Origin: Ruminococcaceae bacterium AB4001
GTDB lineage: Bacteria; Bacillota; Clostridia; Saccharofermentanales; Saccharofermentanaceae
NCBI GenBank assembly: GCA_000621765.1
Contig: KK211345.1
Coordinates: forward strand, 35,406 to 99,405
Direction of reading: 5' to 3'
Length of the DNA stretch: 64,000 nucleotides
Each line of letters opens with the position of its first letter. The first letter of the stretch is position 1. Of this stretch, positions 19,730 through 28,392 are shown in pieces. Position numbers and translations under genes: made by a program. The notes beneath the pieces were generated by a model, which saw nothing but the letters and a program-made list of their open reading frames with translations, was not told the origin of the DNA and ran no database searches.

Positions 19730-20404
19730 ATGGAAATAGAAATCAAGCTCGGATTTAAGGATAAGGAAAGTCTTAACAAGGTCACCAAATCTGACCTGTT
19801 CCTTAAATACTGCGCTGATCCTGATTCTCCTAAGGTCATGACACTCGAAAATTCATATCGCGACGATAAGAATATGTCCTTACTTAATAAGGGCGCTTCT
19901 CTCCGTGTCAGACACTATTCCACTGAGACTGATGACGGTTACGAATTCACTCTTAAATATGGTGGCGGCACGAGCAACGGACTTCACAGACGTTATGAGT
20001 GGAATATGGACAGCAGCACACTGGAATTCCATATTGATGAGTTTAAATCGCACGCTGTCCTTAAAGATCAGGATCCAACAGGCCTTCTGGATAAGGTTTT
20101 CGAAGATATAGAAGAATCAGATCTTTACGAGATATGCTCCAATACGTTTACAAGAACTCTGTATGAGCTAGAGTATAAAAACAGCCGCTTTGAAGCATGT
20201 TTTGACAGCGGCACCATCAAAAGTACCGACGGCTCAATAACTGAGGATATATGCGAACTTGAGGTAGAGATAACTTACGGTGAATCTGAAGATCTCGAAG
20301 AATTAAAGGCATTGCTGCTCGCGGAATTTGACTGCAGGCCTTTGGATAAGACGAAATTCGGAAGAACACTTGCTTTGGCTAAGATCAACAGGGAAGGCAC
20401 ATGA
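19730..20404 (+). CDS. CYTH domain protein (triphosphate tunnel metalloenzyme)
   Basis: 224 residues. It opens MEIEIKLGF, the CYTH signature E-x-E-x-K that coordinates metal. It continues with basic and acidic strands (ASLRVRHYS, YEFTLKYGG, CELEVEITYG) expected in the tunnel barrel. Members hydrolyse triphosphate-containing substrates such as tripolyphosphate or thiamine triphosphate, or make cAMP; the substrate here is not determinable. The 3' end overlaps the following flavoprotein start by 4 nt (ATGA). Confidence 0.85.
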   Translation: MEIEIKLGFKDKESLNKVTKSDLFLKYCADPDSPKVMTLENSYRDDKNMSLLNKGASLRVRHYSTETDDGYEFTLKYGGGTSNGLHRRYEWNMDSSTLEFHIDEFKSHAVLKDQDPTGLLDKVFEDIEESDLYEICSNTFTRTLYELEYKNSRFEACFDSGTIKSTDGSITEDICELEVEITYGESEDLEELKALLLAEFDCRPLDKTKFGRTLALAKINREGT

Positions 20405-21663
20405 AGAGTAACGTATACGATTGCATAATTATAGGCGGTGGAGCTGCAGGCATGTTCTGTGCAGCCAAACTTGCCAAGTCTTTGTATTTCGGCCGCAAGA
20501 TCCTGATAATCGAAGCTGGCCCCAGAGTCGGCCGCAAGCTCGCGCTTACAGGCAGCGGAAGATGCAATCTGTCCAATTCCGATATCGATATTTCCAGATA
20601 TAATACCGACGATCCGGACAAGCTCGCGTCATGCTTTGAACGTTTCGGTGAAGCGGATACATGCTATTTCTTTGAGAATATCCTTGGTGTTGTCCTGGAG
20701 CAGAAGAATTCTCTTATCTATCCTTCGACCTACAAGAGTTCTACCGTTGTTGACGCTCTTAGATTTTATCTTTCCGATAACAACGTTGAGACTGAGCTTA
20801 AGGAGCGTGTGACTTCGATTACTGAGAACAGTCACATTTTCGAGATAAAGACAGAATCTAAGAAGGATTTCCTTGCCAAGAATGTCGTCATAGCGACCGG
20901 TGGTATCACATATCCTGCTACCGGTTCGACAGGCGATGCAGCCAAGCTCCTCAAGAAGATTACCGACAACTCTTATTTTGTTCCATATAGGCCCGCGCTT
21001 ACATCACTTAGTTCCGATATTTCCGGGATCAAAGGTCTTGCTGGCATAAGATGCAGGGGTGATGTTAAGATCGTTGACGGCAAAGGTGAAGTCAGGGCAC
21101 AGTCTGAAGGCGAGATCCTGTTTACTAAGGAAGGCGGTATATCCGGCATCTGCGTAATGGATGTTTCAGATGCTGTCGTAAGGCTCATCGATAACGGCGA
21201 AGAAGACGTCAAAGCCATACTCAATCTGACAGGAAAATCCGCTGGCGAGATATTCCAGATGATCTATATCAGAAGACAGATGTATGCGCACAGATCATGT
21301 GCTGACGCCCTGTCCGGCATGCTGCTCCGCAATATCACGGATTTCGCCATGAAGAAGATGGGGCTTAAGTGTGACAAGATGACATTAAGAGAACTTAACG
21401 ATTCCCAGATCGCCGAATTATCGAATCTTCTCTGCGCATTCCCGATACCTGTTACGGGATACGGTGATGTCGATAAGGCCCAGGTATCTTCGGGCGGATT
21501 AAAGCTCTTAAGACTTGACGATAACATGCAGGTCAAAGATCTTCCGGGGCTTTATCTGATCGGTGAGGCTGTTAACGTAAACGGTATCTGCGGCGGTTAT
21601 AACCTGCAGTGGGCATGGACATCTGCTGCTCTTGCTGCGGAAGGAATATCTCAAAATGTTTGA
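20401..21663 (+). CDS. HI0933/BaiN-type FAD-dependent oxidoreductase
   Basis: 420 residues. The dinucleotide-binding fold is CIIIGGGAAGMFCA at residues 7-20, and the family block GRKLALTGSGRCNLSN follows at about 44-59. VVIATGGITYPATGSTGD is the second FAD motif, and the C-terminus has GLYLIGEAVNVNGICGGYN. Members are flavoproteins of the HI0933 family, some annotated as BaiN or as rRNA-related proteins; the actual substrate is uncertain. The start overlaps the CYTH stop (ATGA), and its end overlaps the next FAD gene by 8 nt. Confidence 0.9.
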   Translation: MKSNVYDCIIIGGGAAGMFCAAKLAKSLYFGRKILIIEAGPRVGRKLALTGSGRCNLSNSDIDISRYNTDDPDKLASCFERFGEADTCYFFENILGVVLEQKNSLIYPSTYKSSTVVDALRFYLSDNNVETELKERVTSITENSHIFEIKTESKKDFLAKNVVIATGGITYPATGSTGDAAKLLKKITDNSYFVPYRPALTSLSSDISGIKGLAGIRCRGDVKIVDGKGEVRAQSEGEILFTKEGGISGICVMDVSDAVVRLIDNGEEDVKAILNLTGKSAGEIFQMIYIRRQMYAHRSCADALSGMLLRNITDFAMKKMGLKCDKMTLRELNDSQIAELSNLLCAFPIPVTGYGDVDKAQVSSGGLKLLRLDDNMQVKDLPGLYLIGEAVNVNGICGGYNLQWAWTSAALAAEGISQNV

Positions 21664-23302
21664 GATAACCGTAAAGCCTGAGATTTCATCTGAAAGATCA
21701 CCTGAAAAGACACCTGATTCCATTCTTATCTTCAGGTATATAAAACGTTTTGGCAATAAAGCCATGAAGCAGGGTGTGAAAGATATAGAAGCAGGAATTG
21801 CTGTTCTTGATATCTCTAAGAAATTCATCGATGCAAGACATGGAAAAGTCAGTATCTGCTACAGGTTTGATTTCATTAAGCCTGAAGACAGGAAAGCGCG
21901 CGAAGACGGGATATTCGCAAATGCCATGCCATACAGGGATAGCTTTGGTGAAGGCATGGAATTTAAGCGTCCGGTCGTTGTTGGTACCGGTCCTGCCGGC
22001 CTTTATGCAGCGCTGATCCTCGCAAGATACGGATTAAAGCCGATCGTGATCGAGCGCGGTCCTGAAATGGAACAACGCATAAAAGATACGGAAGCTTTCA
22101 AAGAGGGAAGAGCCGCTATAAAGAAAGATTCGAATATCCAGTTCGGAGAAGGCGGAGCGGGAACCTTTTCAGATGGAAAACTCTATTCAGGTATCAGTTC
22201 CGGTCTTAAGGATTTCGTTTTAAGGTCCCTGATAATGCACGGAGCGCCTTCCGACATCTTATATGATGCTCATCCTCATATCGGAACGGACAAGCTCAGA
22301 AAGGTCGTTACGGGCGTCAGGAACGATATAATATCGCTAGGCGGAGAAGTCAGGTTCAATACAACTTTTATGGGATATGGTACTGAAAAGGGAAGGCTCA
22401 AATGCATCACCGTAAAGGACAGTTCCTCTGTTTATGAAATCCAATGCGATAAGCTGATCCTTGCTATAGGACATTCGAGCAGGGATACATTCAGGGCGCT
22501 TGAGCATCTCGGATTGAACATGCAGTCGAAGCCGTTTTCGGTAGGCGTCAGGATAGAACATTTAAGGTCTGACATAGATAATTCCCAGTTTGGTTTCGAT
22601 TCTGAGTATTCGCCCGACATAACTCCCGCAATCTATAAGCTTTCATGTGATACTGTTACAGGCCGTAAGCTTTATACATTCTGCATGTGCCCTGGTGGAG
22701 AAGTAGTTGCTGCGCAGAGCGATGACGGAAGTGTCTGTACCAACGGAATGAGCTTAAGGGCACGTGACAATGTAAACTCCAACAGCGCGATCCTTGTTCC
22801 CGTTGACCATAACGATTACGGCGAAGGCGTCCTTGACGGCGTCAGATTCCAGGAAACACTTGAACATGCTGCGTTTGCAGCCGGTGGAAGCACCGGAAAA
22901 GCTCCGTGCACAAGATACGGCGATCTGATGGAAAACAAGGTCACCGAAAGCTTTGGAAAGGTTCAGCCTTCTTATATGCCGGGAATCCGGACTGCAGATC
23001 TTTCAGAAGTCTTTCCTAAGGAAATCCTTGATACCATTAAAGACGGCGTAAGGCTCATGGGAAGGAAGATCAAGGGCTTTGACGATCCTGATGCCGTATT
23101 GACCGCAGTTGAGGCCAGGAGTTCATCTCCTGTAAGGCTTGTAAGAGACCCCGAAACATTCGAGAGTACCAATGTCGGCGGTATCTATCCATGCGGGGAA
23201 GGTGCGGGATATGCGGGAGGCATCATGTCATCTGCGATTGACGGAATAAAATGCGCTAATAAACTTGCCGTTTCTTTGCTCGATTCCTTAAAAACAATCT
23301 AA
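21656..23302 (+). CDS. FAD-dependent dehydrogenase of the COG2509 type
   Basis: 548 residues from the ATG at 21656, with AAGGAA about 10 nt upstream. An N-terminal domain of about 100 residues (DISKKFIDARHGKVSICYRF) precedes the FAD fold VVVGTGPAGLYAALILARYG. NIQFGEGGAGTFSDGKLYSG and YPCGEGAGYAGGIMSSA are the family's conserved blocks. Proteins of this group are widespread in Clostridia and annotated only as FAD-dependent proteins; physiological role unknown. It is the last gene of the run that began with the ABC exporter. Confidence 0.87.
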   Translation: MFEITVKPEISSERSPEKTPDSILIFRYIKRFGNKAMKQGVKDIEAGIAVLDISKKFIDARHGKVSICYRFDFIKPEDRKAREDGIFANAMPYRDSFGEGMEFKRPVVVGTGPAGLYAALILARYGLKPIVIERGPEMEQRIKDTEAFKEGRAAIKKDSNIQFGEGGAGTFSDGKLYSGISSGLKDFVLRSLIMHGAPSDILYDAHPHIGTDKLRKVVTGVRNDIISLGGEVRFNTTFMGYGTEKGRLKCITVKDSSSVYEIQCDKLILAIGHSSRDTFRALEHLGLNMQSKPFSVGVRIEHLRSDIDNSQFGFDSEYSPDITPAIYKLSCDTVTGRKLYTFCMCPGGEVVAAQSDDGSVCTNGMSLRARDNVNSNSAILVPVDHNDYGEGVLDGVRFQETLEHAAFAAGGSTGKAPCTRYGDLMENKVTESFGKVQPSYMPGIRTADLSEVFPKEILDTIKDGVRLMGRKIKGFDDPDAVLTAVEARSSSPVRLVRDPETFESTNVGGIYPCGEGAGYAGGIMSSAIDGIKCANKLAVSLLDSLKTI

Positions 23303-23368
23303 ATCTTTCCTATTTGAGTTATTATAGTCTCAGTTAATAATTCTCTTCTTGTAAGGAGGAAACTATAT

Positions 23369-23653
23369 ATGAACAGTGAAAAGAATACTGCGGTCGTTAC
23401 CGTTTTGGGAAGAGACCGTGTCGGCATTATCGCTGATGTCTCAAGGCTTCTGGCAGATTACGGTATCAATATCAATGATATCTCCCAGACTATCCTTGAT
23501 GACATCTTTACGATGGTCATGATGGTAGACCTTAAGGATGTCGTCATTGAAGAATCCGACATTTCCGAAAAGCTGACTGAGCTTGGCAAAAAGCTCGGTG
23601 TACAGATTACTATCCAACACACCGGTCTGTTCAATGCCATGCATACTATCTGA
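23369..23653 (+). CDS. ACT domain protein (UPF0237 type)
   Basis: 94 residues forming a single ACT domain ([32 protein letters not shown] in two halves), the fold used for small-ligand, usually amino-acid, sensing. AAGGAGG lies 8 nt before the ATG. In many Firmicutes this small protein is encoded directly ahead of a UPF0210 protein, as here (20 nt gap). That suggests joint function, perhaps ligand-controlled activity of the larger partner. Ligand unknown. Confidence 0.9.
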   Translation: MNSEKNTAVVTVLGRDRVGIIADVSRLLADYGININDISQTILDDIFTMVMMVDLKDVVIEESDISEKLTELGKKLGVQITIQHTGLFNAMHTI

Positions 23654-23673
23654 TAAGTTTTCGAGAGGGTTAT

Positions 23674-25032
23674 ATGATTAACGATCATGAGATTATAGAG
23701 ACGATGCAGATGTTCAACGATCAGCATCTCGATATCCGTACGATCACGATGGGAATATCGCTTATGGACTGCGCTGCTCCGACAGTTGAGGAATCCTGCA
23801 ACAGGATCTACGACAAGATCTGCAGATATGCAGGAAAGCTTGTTGAGACAGGAGAGCTCATCAGTAAGAAATACGGTATTCCGATCATCCACAAAAGAAT
23901 TTCCGTTACTCCGATTTCAATAGTTGCTTCAGCCTGCGGCGCTAAGGACTATACTCCTTTTGCTCAGGTCCTGGATAAAGCAGCAAGAACCTGCGGAGTC
24001 AATTTCATCGGCGGCTTTTCCGCTCTCGTACAGAAGGGTTATACGAACTCTGATAAAGTCCTTATCGAATCGATCCCTGATGCGCTTGCAGCAACGGAAC
24101 TTGTATGTTCCAGTGTTAATGTTGCATCCACAAGGACAGGCATCAACATGGATGCTGTCCGTGATATGGGCGTGATAATCAAGAAGACGGCTGAAGCCAC
24201 AAAAGATAAAGGCGCATTAGGCTGCGCTAAGCTCGTTGTCTTTGCAAATGCTCCTGAGGATAATCCGTTCATGGCAGGTGCTTTCTTAGGCCCCGGCGAG
24301 CCTGAATGCGTTATCAATGTAGGTATATCCGGTCCTGGCGTCGTAAAGCATGCATTAGAGCAGGTAAGAGGCAGAGATTTCGGTACGGTCGCAGAGACTA
24401 TAAAGAAAGCTGCATTCAAAATCACCAGAGTCGGTGAACTCGTTGCCAGGGAAGCCTCCGAAAGACTTAAGGTTCCGTTTGGAATCATCGATCTTTCCCT
24501 TGCGCCCACGCCTGCAGTCGGTGACTCAGTAGCAAGGCTTCTTGAAGAATTCGGTCTTGAGACCTGCGGTACATGGGGTACGACTGCTGCACTCGCTATG
24601 CTTAACGATGCGGTCAAAAAGGGCGGTATCATGGCTTCTTCTTATGTCGGCGGTCTTTCCGGTGCATTCATTCCGGTATCCGAAGATGAGGGTATGATCG
24701 CTGCTGCAAGTTCCGGTTCATTGAAGCTCGAAAAACTCGAAGCAATGACCTGCGTCTGCTCAGTCGGTCTCGACATGATCGCCATCCCCGGTGATACGAC
24801 CGCTGAGACCATTTCAGGCATTATCGCTGACGAGATGGCAGTCGGTACGTTTAACAATAAGACGACAGCTGTAAGACTTATTCCCGTTCCCGGAAAGACA
24901 GTCGGCGACAGCGTTGAGTTTGGCGGCTTGTTGGGTACAGCTCCCATCATGGATGTTAACCGTGCTTCCTGCGCCGATTTCATACACAGAGGCGGAAGGA
25001 TACCTGCACCTATACATTCAATGCGCAACTGA
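23674..25032 (+). CDS. PFL family protein (UPF0210)
   Basis: 452 residues, the normal family length. Conserved blocks include [14 protein letters not shown] near the N-terminus, [16 protein letters not shown] in the middle and [15 protein letters not shown] toward the C-terminus. The structure is related to glycyl-radical-enzyme-like barrels, but no reaction is established. It is always considered together with the ACT protein encoded just upstream. The following membrane protein gene starts about 5 nt after its stop codon. Confidence 0.9.
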   Translation: MINDHEIIETMQMFNDQHLDIRTITMGISLMDCAAPTVEESCNRIYDKICRYAGKLVETGELISKKYGIPIIHKRISVTPISIVASACGAKDYTPFAQVLDKAARTCGVNFIGGFSALVQKGYTNSDKVLIESIPDALAATELVCSSVNVASTRTGINMDAVRDMGVIIKKTAEATKDKGALGCAKLVVFANAPEDNPFMAGAFLGPGEPECVINVGISGPGVVKHALEQVRGRDFGTVAETIKKAAFKITRVGELVAREASERLKVPFGIIDLSLAPTPAVGDSVARLLEEFGLETCGTWGTTAALAMLNDAVKKGGIMASSYVGGLSGAFIPVSEDEGMIAAASSGSLKLEKLEAMTCVCSVGLDMIAIPGDTTAETISGIIADEMAVGTFNNKTTAVRLIPVPGKTVGDSVEFGGLLGTAPIMDVNRASCADFIHRGGRIPAPIHSMRN

Positions 25033-25037
25033 TATTG

Positions 25038-25790
25038 ATGAAAAAAGAAGAGGTAAAGATCCCGGATGAAGAAGTGCTCTCTGATAACACTCAGAGTGAC
25101 GAGCCGGCGATTCCTAAGAAATCTAAGCCCAGACGCTTTTGGGAATATGTGACGGATTATAAGCGCAAGACTGTTGCGCTTACTCTGCCTTCGATCATTT
25201 TCGATATCGCATATTCCGGATTTCTTTTTGCGATGTCGGTCTTAACATTATCGATCTGGCTTCTAATCATGTCTCTTTATACATTTCTTCTGTTCCTGCT
25301 CCGAGTAAATGTGCTCTACAGAGCAGGCAGGGGAGCTGTGTTTAAGGAAAAGCGCTTCAGTGAGAGAAGGAATTACAGGAAGTTTTCAAGGAACCTGATA
25401 TTCCTTGATCTGCTGATAGCGTTTAATGTCTACATAATCGTTGAGCTCAATGTTCTTCACGATTATCACGGCATACTTATCTATGCATTCGGTATTTATG
25501 TTGCTTATAAATGCTTACTTGCGATCATCAACATGTTTAAGGCCCACAAGTCCCAATCCCTTACAGCCGTATCGCTTCGCAAGATCGGAATTACCGATGC
25601 CCTGATATCCTTATTGGCACTTGAGTGGGCATTGTCTCACAGAGATATCGGTAATCTCTCTTTAATTGCACTGAAGATCGAGAAGTATTCGGGTATTGCC
25701 GTAGTGCTGATCATATTCCTGATGGGATTTGCCGGCGCCATAACGTGTATAAGATTAAAAGCTAAAGAAAAGAAAGAAGGAAAACTATAA
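25038..25790 (+). CDS. Polytopic membrane protein of unknown function
   Basis: 250 residues. A charged N-terminus (about 45 residues, EEVKIPDEEVLSD) precedes about five hydrophobic segments, at roughly 48-70, 73-92, 118-138, 142-162 and 212-235. The last is followed by a lysine-rich end (KAKEKKEGKL). There is no clear ribosome binding site, so translation probably depends on coupling to the upstream gene. The alpha-amylase gene begins immediately at its stop codon. Family not recognised. Confidence 0.72.
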   Translation: MKKEEVKIPDEEVLSDNTQSDEPAIPKKSKPRRFWEYVTDYKRKTVALTLPSIIFDIAYSGFLFAMSVLTLSIWLLIMSLYTFLLFLLRVNVLYRAGRGAVFKEKRFSERRNYRKFSRNLIFLDLLIAFNVYIIVELNVLHDYHGILIYAFGIYVAYKCLLAIINMFKAHKSQSLTAVSLRKIGITDALISLLALEWALSHRDIGNLSLIALKIEKYSGIAVVLIIFLMGFAGAITCIRLKAKEKKEGKL

Positions 25791-27101
25791 ATGTGGTATG
25801 AAGAATCAGTGTTTTATCAGATCTATCCGTTGGGATTCTGCGGAGCTCCTTTTGAGAACGACGGAATTCCCGAATCGAGGATCTTAAAAGTCCTGGACTG
25901 GATCCCTCACATGAAAAAACTCGGGATCAATGCCATATATTTCTCTCCCGTATTCGAATCAGATACACACGGATATAACACAAGAGATTACGGTCTTATC
26001 GATACGCGACTCGGCACGAACGATGACTTTAAAAAGGTCGTTGACGCACTTCATGAAGAAGGAATCAGAGTTGTTCTTGACGGTGTTTTCAATCACGTCG
26101 GAAGAGGCTTCTGGGCATTCCGTGACGTTCAGGAAAAGCGCTGGGATTCTCCTTATAAAGACTGGTTCCATCTTTCGTTCGAAGGCAATTCCAATTACAA
26201 TGACGGCTTCTGGTACGAAGGCTGGGAGGGCAATTACGATCTCGTAAAGCTCAACCTAAGAAATCCTGCAGTCATTGACCACATTCTCGATAAGGTTAAT
26301 TACTGGATCGATTTCTTTGATATCGACGGATTAAGGCTCGATGTTGCTTATTGCCTTGATCACGAGTTCTTAAGAAGACTCCGTGAATTCACAGATTCCA
26401 AGAAGGCTGATTTCTTCCTGTTAGGTGAAGTGCTTCATGGTGAATACGGCAGGATGCTCAATGAGATGCATCTTCATTCTCTTACAAATTATCAGTGCTA
26501 TAAGGGCATTTACTCATCTTTTAATTCATCCAACATGTTCGAGATAATGCATTCTCTCATGCGTCTCTTCGGACCTGAGGACTGGACGGTATGCAGGGGA
26601 GCGCATCTCCTGTCATTTGCAGATAACCATGACGTAACGAGGATCGCATCCATCTTAAACGATGAAAGATGTCTTCCTCTCGTCTATACACTTGTGTTTA
26701 CTATGCCCGGTATCCCTTGTGTTTACTATGGTTCTGAGTGGGGAGCAAAGGCCAGAAAAGAAGATGGAGACCCTGCTCTCCGTGCCTGTTTTGACAAGCC
26801 CGAATGGAACGGATTAACTGACCATATCGCAAGGCTTTCCGAAGCGAAAAAGAACAGCAATGCGCTTAATTACGGCGGCTTAAGGATCGTAGTGCTTACG
26901 AATAAGCAGTGCATCTTTGAGAGAAACTCCGGAGATCAGAGAGTTATGGTCGCGATCAATATGGATTCCAATCCTTATACTGCGCACTTTGATGCAGGGT
27001 GTGGTCAGGCAAAAGAACTGATATCAGGCACCATACATGATTTCGGCGGCGGATCAACATTGCAGCCTTATTCATCTGAGATCTGGCTGATGGAAAGGTA
27101 A
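25791..27101 (+). CDS. GH13 family alpha-amylase-like glycosidase
   Basis: 436 residues with no signal peptide, so cytoplasmic. The (beta/alpha)8 barrel shows the four GH13 regions: VVLDGVFNHVG, GLRLDVAYC (nucleophile Asp near 183), FFLLGEVLHG (acid/base Glu near 212) and LSFADNHDVTRI (Asp near 279). It lacks the N-terminal starch-binding domain of many cyclomaltodextrinases. Likely substrates are maltodextrins or cyclodextrins taken up by the cell. AAGGAAAA is a probable ribosome binding site inside the upstream gene's end. Confidence 0.9.
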   Translation: MWYEESVFYQIYPLGFCGAPFENDGIPESRILKVLDWIPHMKKLGINAIYFSPVFESDTHGYNTRDYGLIDTRLGTNDDFKKVVDALHEEGIRVVLDGVFNHVGRGFWAFRDVQEKRWDSPYKDWFHLSFEGNSNYNDGFWYEGWEGNYDLVKLNLRNPAVIDHILDKVNYWIDFFDIDGLRLDVAYCLDHEFLRRLREFTDSKKADFFLLGEVLHGEYGRMLNEMHLHSLTNYQCYKGIYSSFNSSNMFEIMHSLMRLFGPEDWTVCRGAHLLSFADNHDVTRIASILNDERCLPLVYTLVFTMPGIPCVYYGSEWGAKARKEDGDPALRACFDKPEWNGLTDHIARLSEAKKNSNALNYGGLRIVVLTNKQCIFERNSGDQRVMVAINMDSNPYTAHFDAGCGQAKELISGTIHDFGGGSTLQPYSSEIWLMER

Positions 27102-27110
27102 ATTAACTGT

Positions 27111-28262
27111 TTACGACGGACGGACCGTTCCGCATTCGGGGCAGAACCTGCCTTCGTTTTCGGAGCCGCAGTTAGGACACTTCCATTTAGCCACTGGCTT
27201 TGCGCATCCGCAGTTACAGCAGAATTTTCCGCTGTTCTCGGTGCCGCAGCTGCATTTCCATGTTTCTCCGGATGCAGAAACAGGCGCATTTGCCGAAATG
27301 GAGGGCGAAGGCTGAGCCGGCTGAGCCGGCGGAAGATTGCCCGGCATCATGCCAATACTGCCAAAAATCATACCCGGGTTCGCGTTTTCATTTTCCTGCT
27401 CGCTTAAATCAATTATTTTTCCGGTCTTTATGCATTCATTAATCAGCTCATCTATTTTTCTGATCACTTTGGTCTGTAATTCCCAGAAAGAGCTGCGGTC
27501 AATGGTACGGGTTACTATTTTCTCACCTGTGATGGCGCTGTCATCGAATGTGAATGTCATATGCGACGAGGAAGAGTAATCAGTCATGGCGAAAGGGAAT
27601 GGGATGGGTTTGATCTGAGCCATCTCCGCAATTCGGCTCTCAGCAACATATGCGCGAAGTTTATCTGCTTCTTCTTTTCCACCGATGTATTTTGAGAAGG
27701 TTTGTTTTTCGTAGCTGCTGTCGGAGCGCTGTATAATTACGGTTCCGTCATCCTGCCAGGTAACTGATTCTCTGTTTGAAGAACCGCTGTTCATAGTCAT
27801 TCCGTGGCTTGAAGAGTAGGTTTCGATCATTACTACCGGTCCGTGTGTTTCAGGCGCCAGGTCGTCTAAAGTCGGCTGGTTCTTCCTGAATGGGGCAAGA
27901 ATATCCGCAGCTTCCGAAGAATTGTATTTTTCCTGGGATTCATCGGTCAATTTAAAAGAATCGATCTCAACAGTAGCTGTGATCCCAATCTTTTGTAAGG
28001 CTTCTTCAAAATAACTGCCTAACAGTCTTTCCGTTTTTGAATCGACGATGCTGTCTGTCGGCCAATTCTCAAAGCTGTCTTTTGCTATCGGATTGATGTT
28101 TGATCTGATGGCAGCTTTAAGATCATCCTCAGTCTGATAAAGTGATGTGTCATATTCGAAAACTTCTGCTTTTCCACAGAACTCTGCTTCAAGCGTTCCT
28201 TCAACTTTAGGTTCCTTGAATTCAACAGGTTCAGAAGTTTTAAACGGAATAAATACGCTCAT
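27111..28262 (-). CDS. Double zinc-ribbon protein of unknown function
   Basis: 383 residues from the ATG at 28262, preceded by GGGAGG at 6 nt; an earlier in-frame ATG at 28289 has no such site. The large N-terminal region (about 1-300) has no domain I recognise. A Pro/Ala-rich linker (NLPPAQPAQPSPS) follows. The C-terminus carries two zinc ribbons with Cys-x-Cys or Cys-x2-Cys pairs: WKCSCGTENSGKFCCNCG and WKCPNCGSENEGRFCPECG. Such modules are common in Clostridia as regulatory or scaffolding parts. It converges on the amylase gene with a 9 nt gap. Confidence 0.75.
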   Translation of the reverse strand: MSVFIPFKTSEPVEFKEPKVEGTLEAEFCGKAEVFEYDTSLYQTEDDLKAAIRSNINPIAKDSFENWPTDSIVDSKTERLLGSYFEEALQKIGITATVEIDSFKLTDESQEKYNSSEAADILAPFRKNQPTLDDLAPETHGPVVMIETYSSSHGMTMNSGSSNRESVTWQDDGTVIIQRSDSSYEKQTFSKYIGGKEEADKLRAYVAESRIAEMAQIKPIPFPFAMTDYSSSSHMTFTFDDSAITGEKIVTRTIDRSSFWELQTKVIRKIDELINECIKTGKIIDLSEQENENANPGMIFGSIGMMPGNLPPAQPAQPSPSISANAPVSASGETWKCSCGTENSGKFCCNCGCAKPVAKWKCPNCGSENEGRFCPECGTVRPS

Positions 28263-28392
28263 GAAAGCCTCCCGGGTCATTTTTTTCATTATATATCAAA
28301 AGAATTTTCAATGTCCTGAGCAGAAAAGAATGCTTAGTGGTAAAATGCTACAGATAGTGTATTTGTTTAATTAATGCTTCTGGAGGGGATTT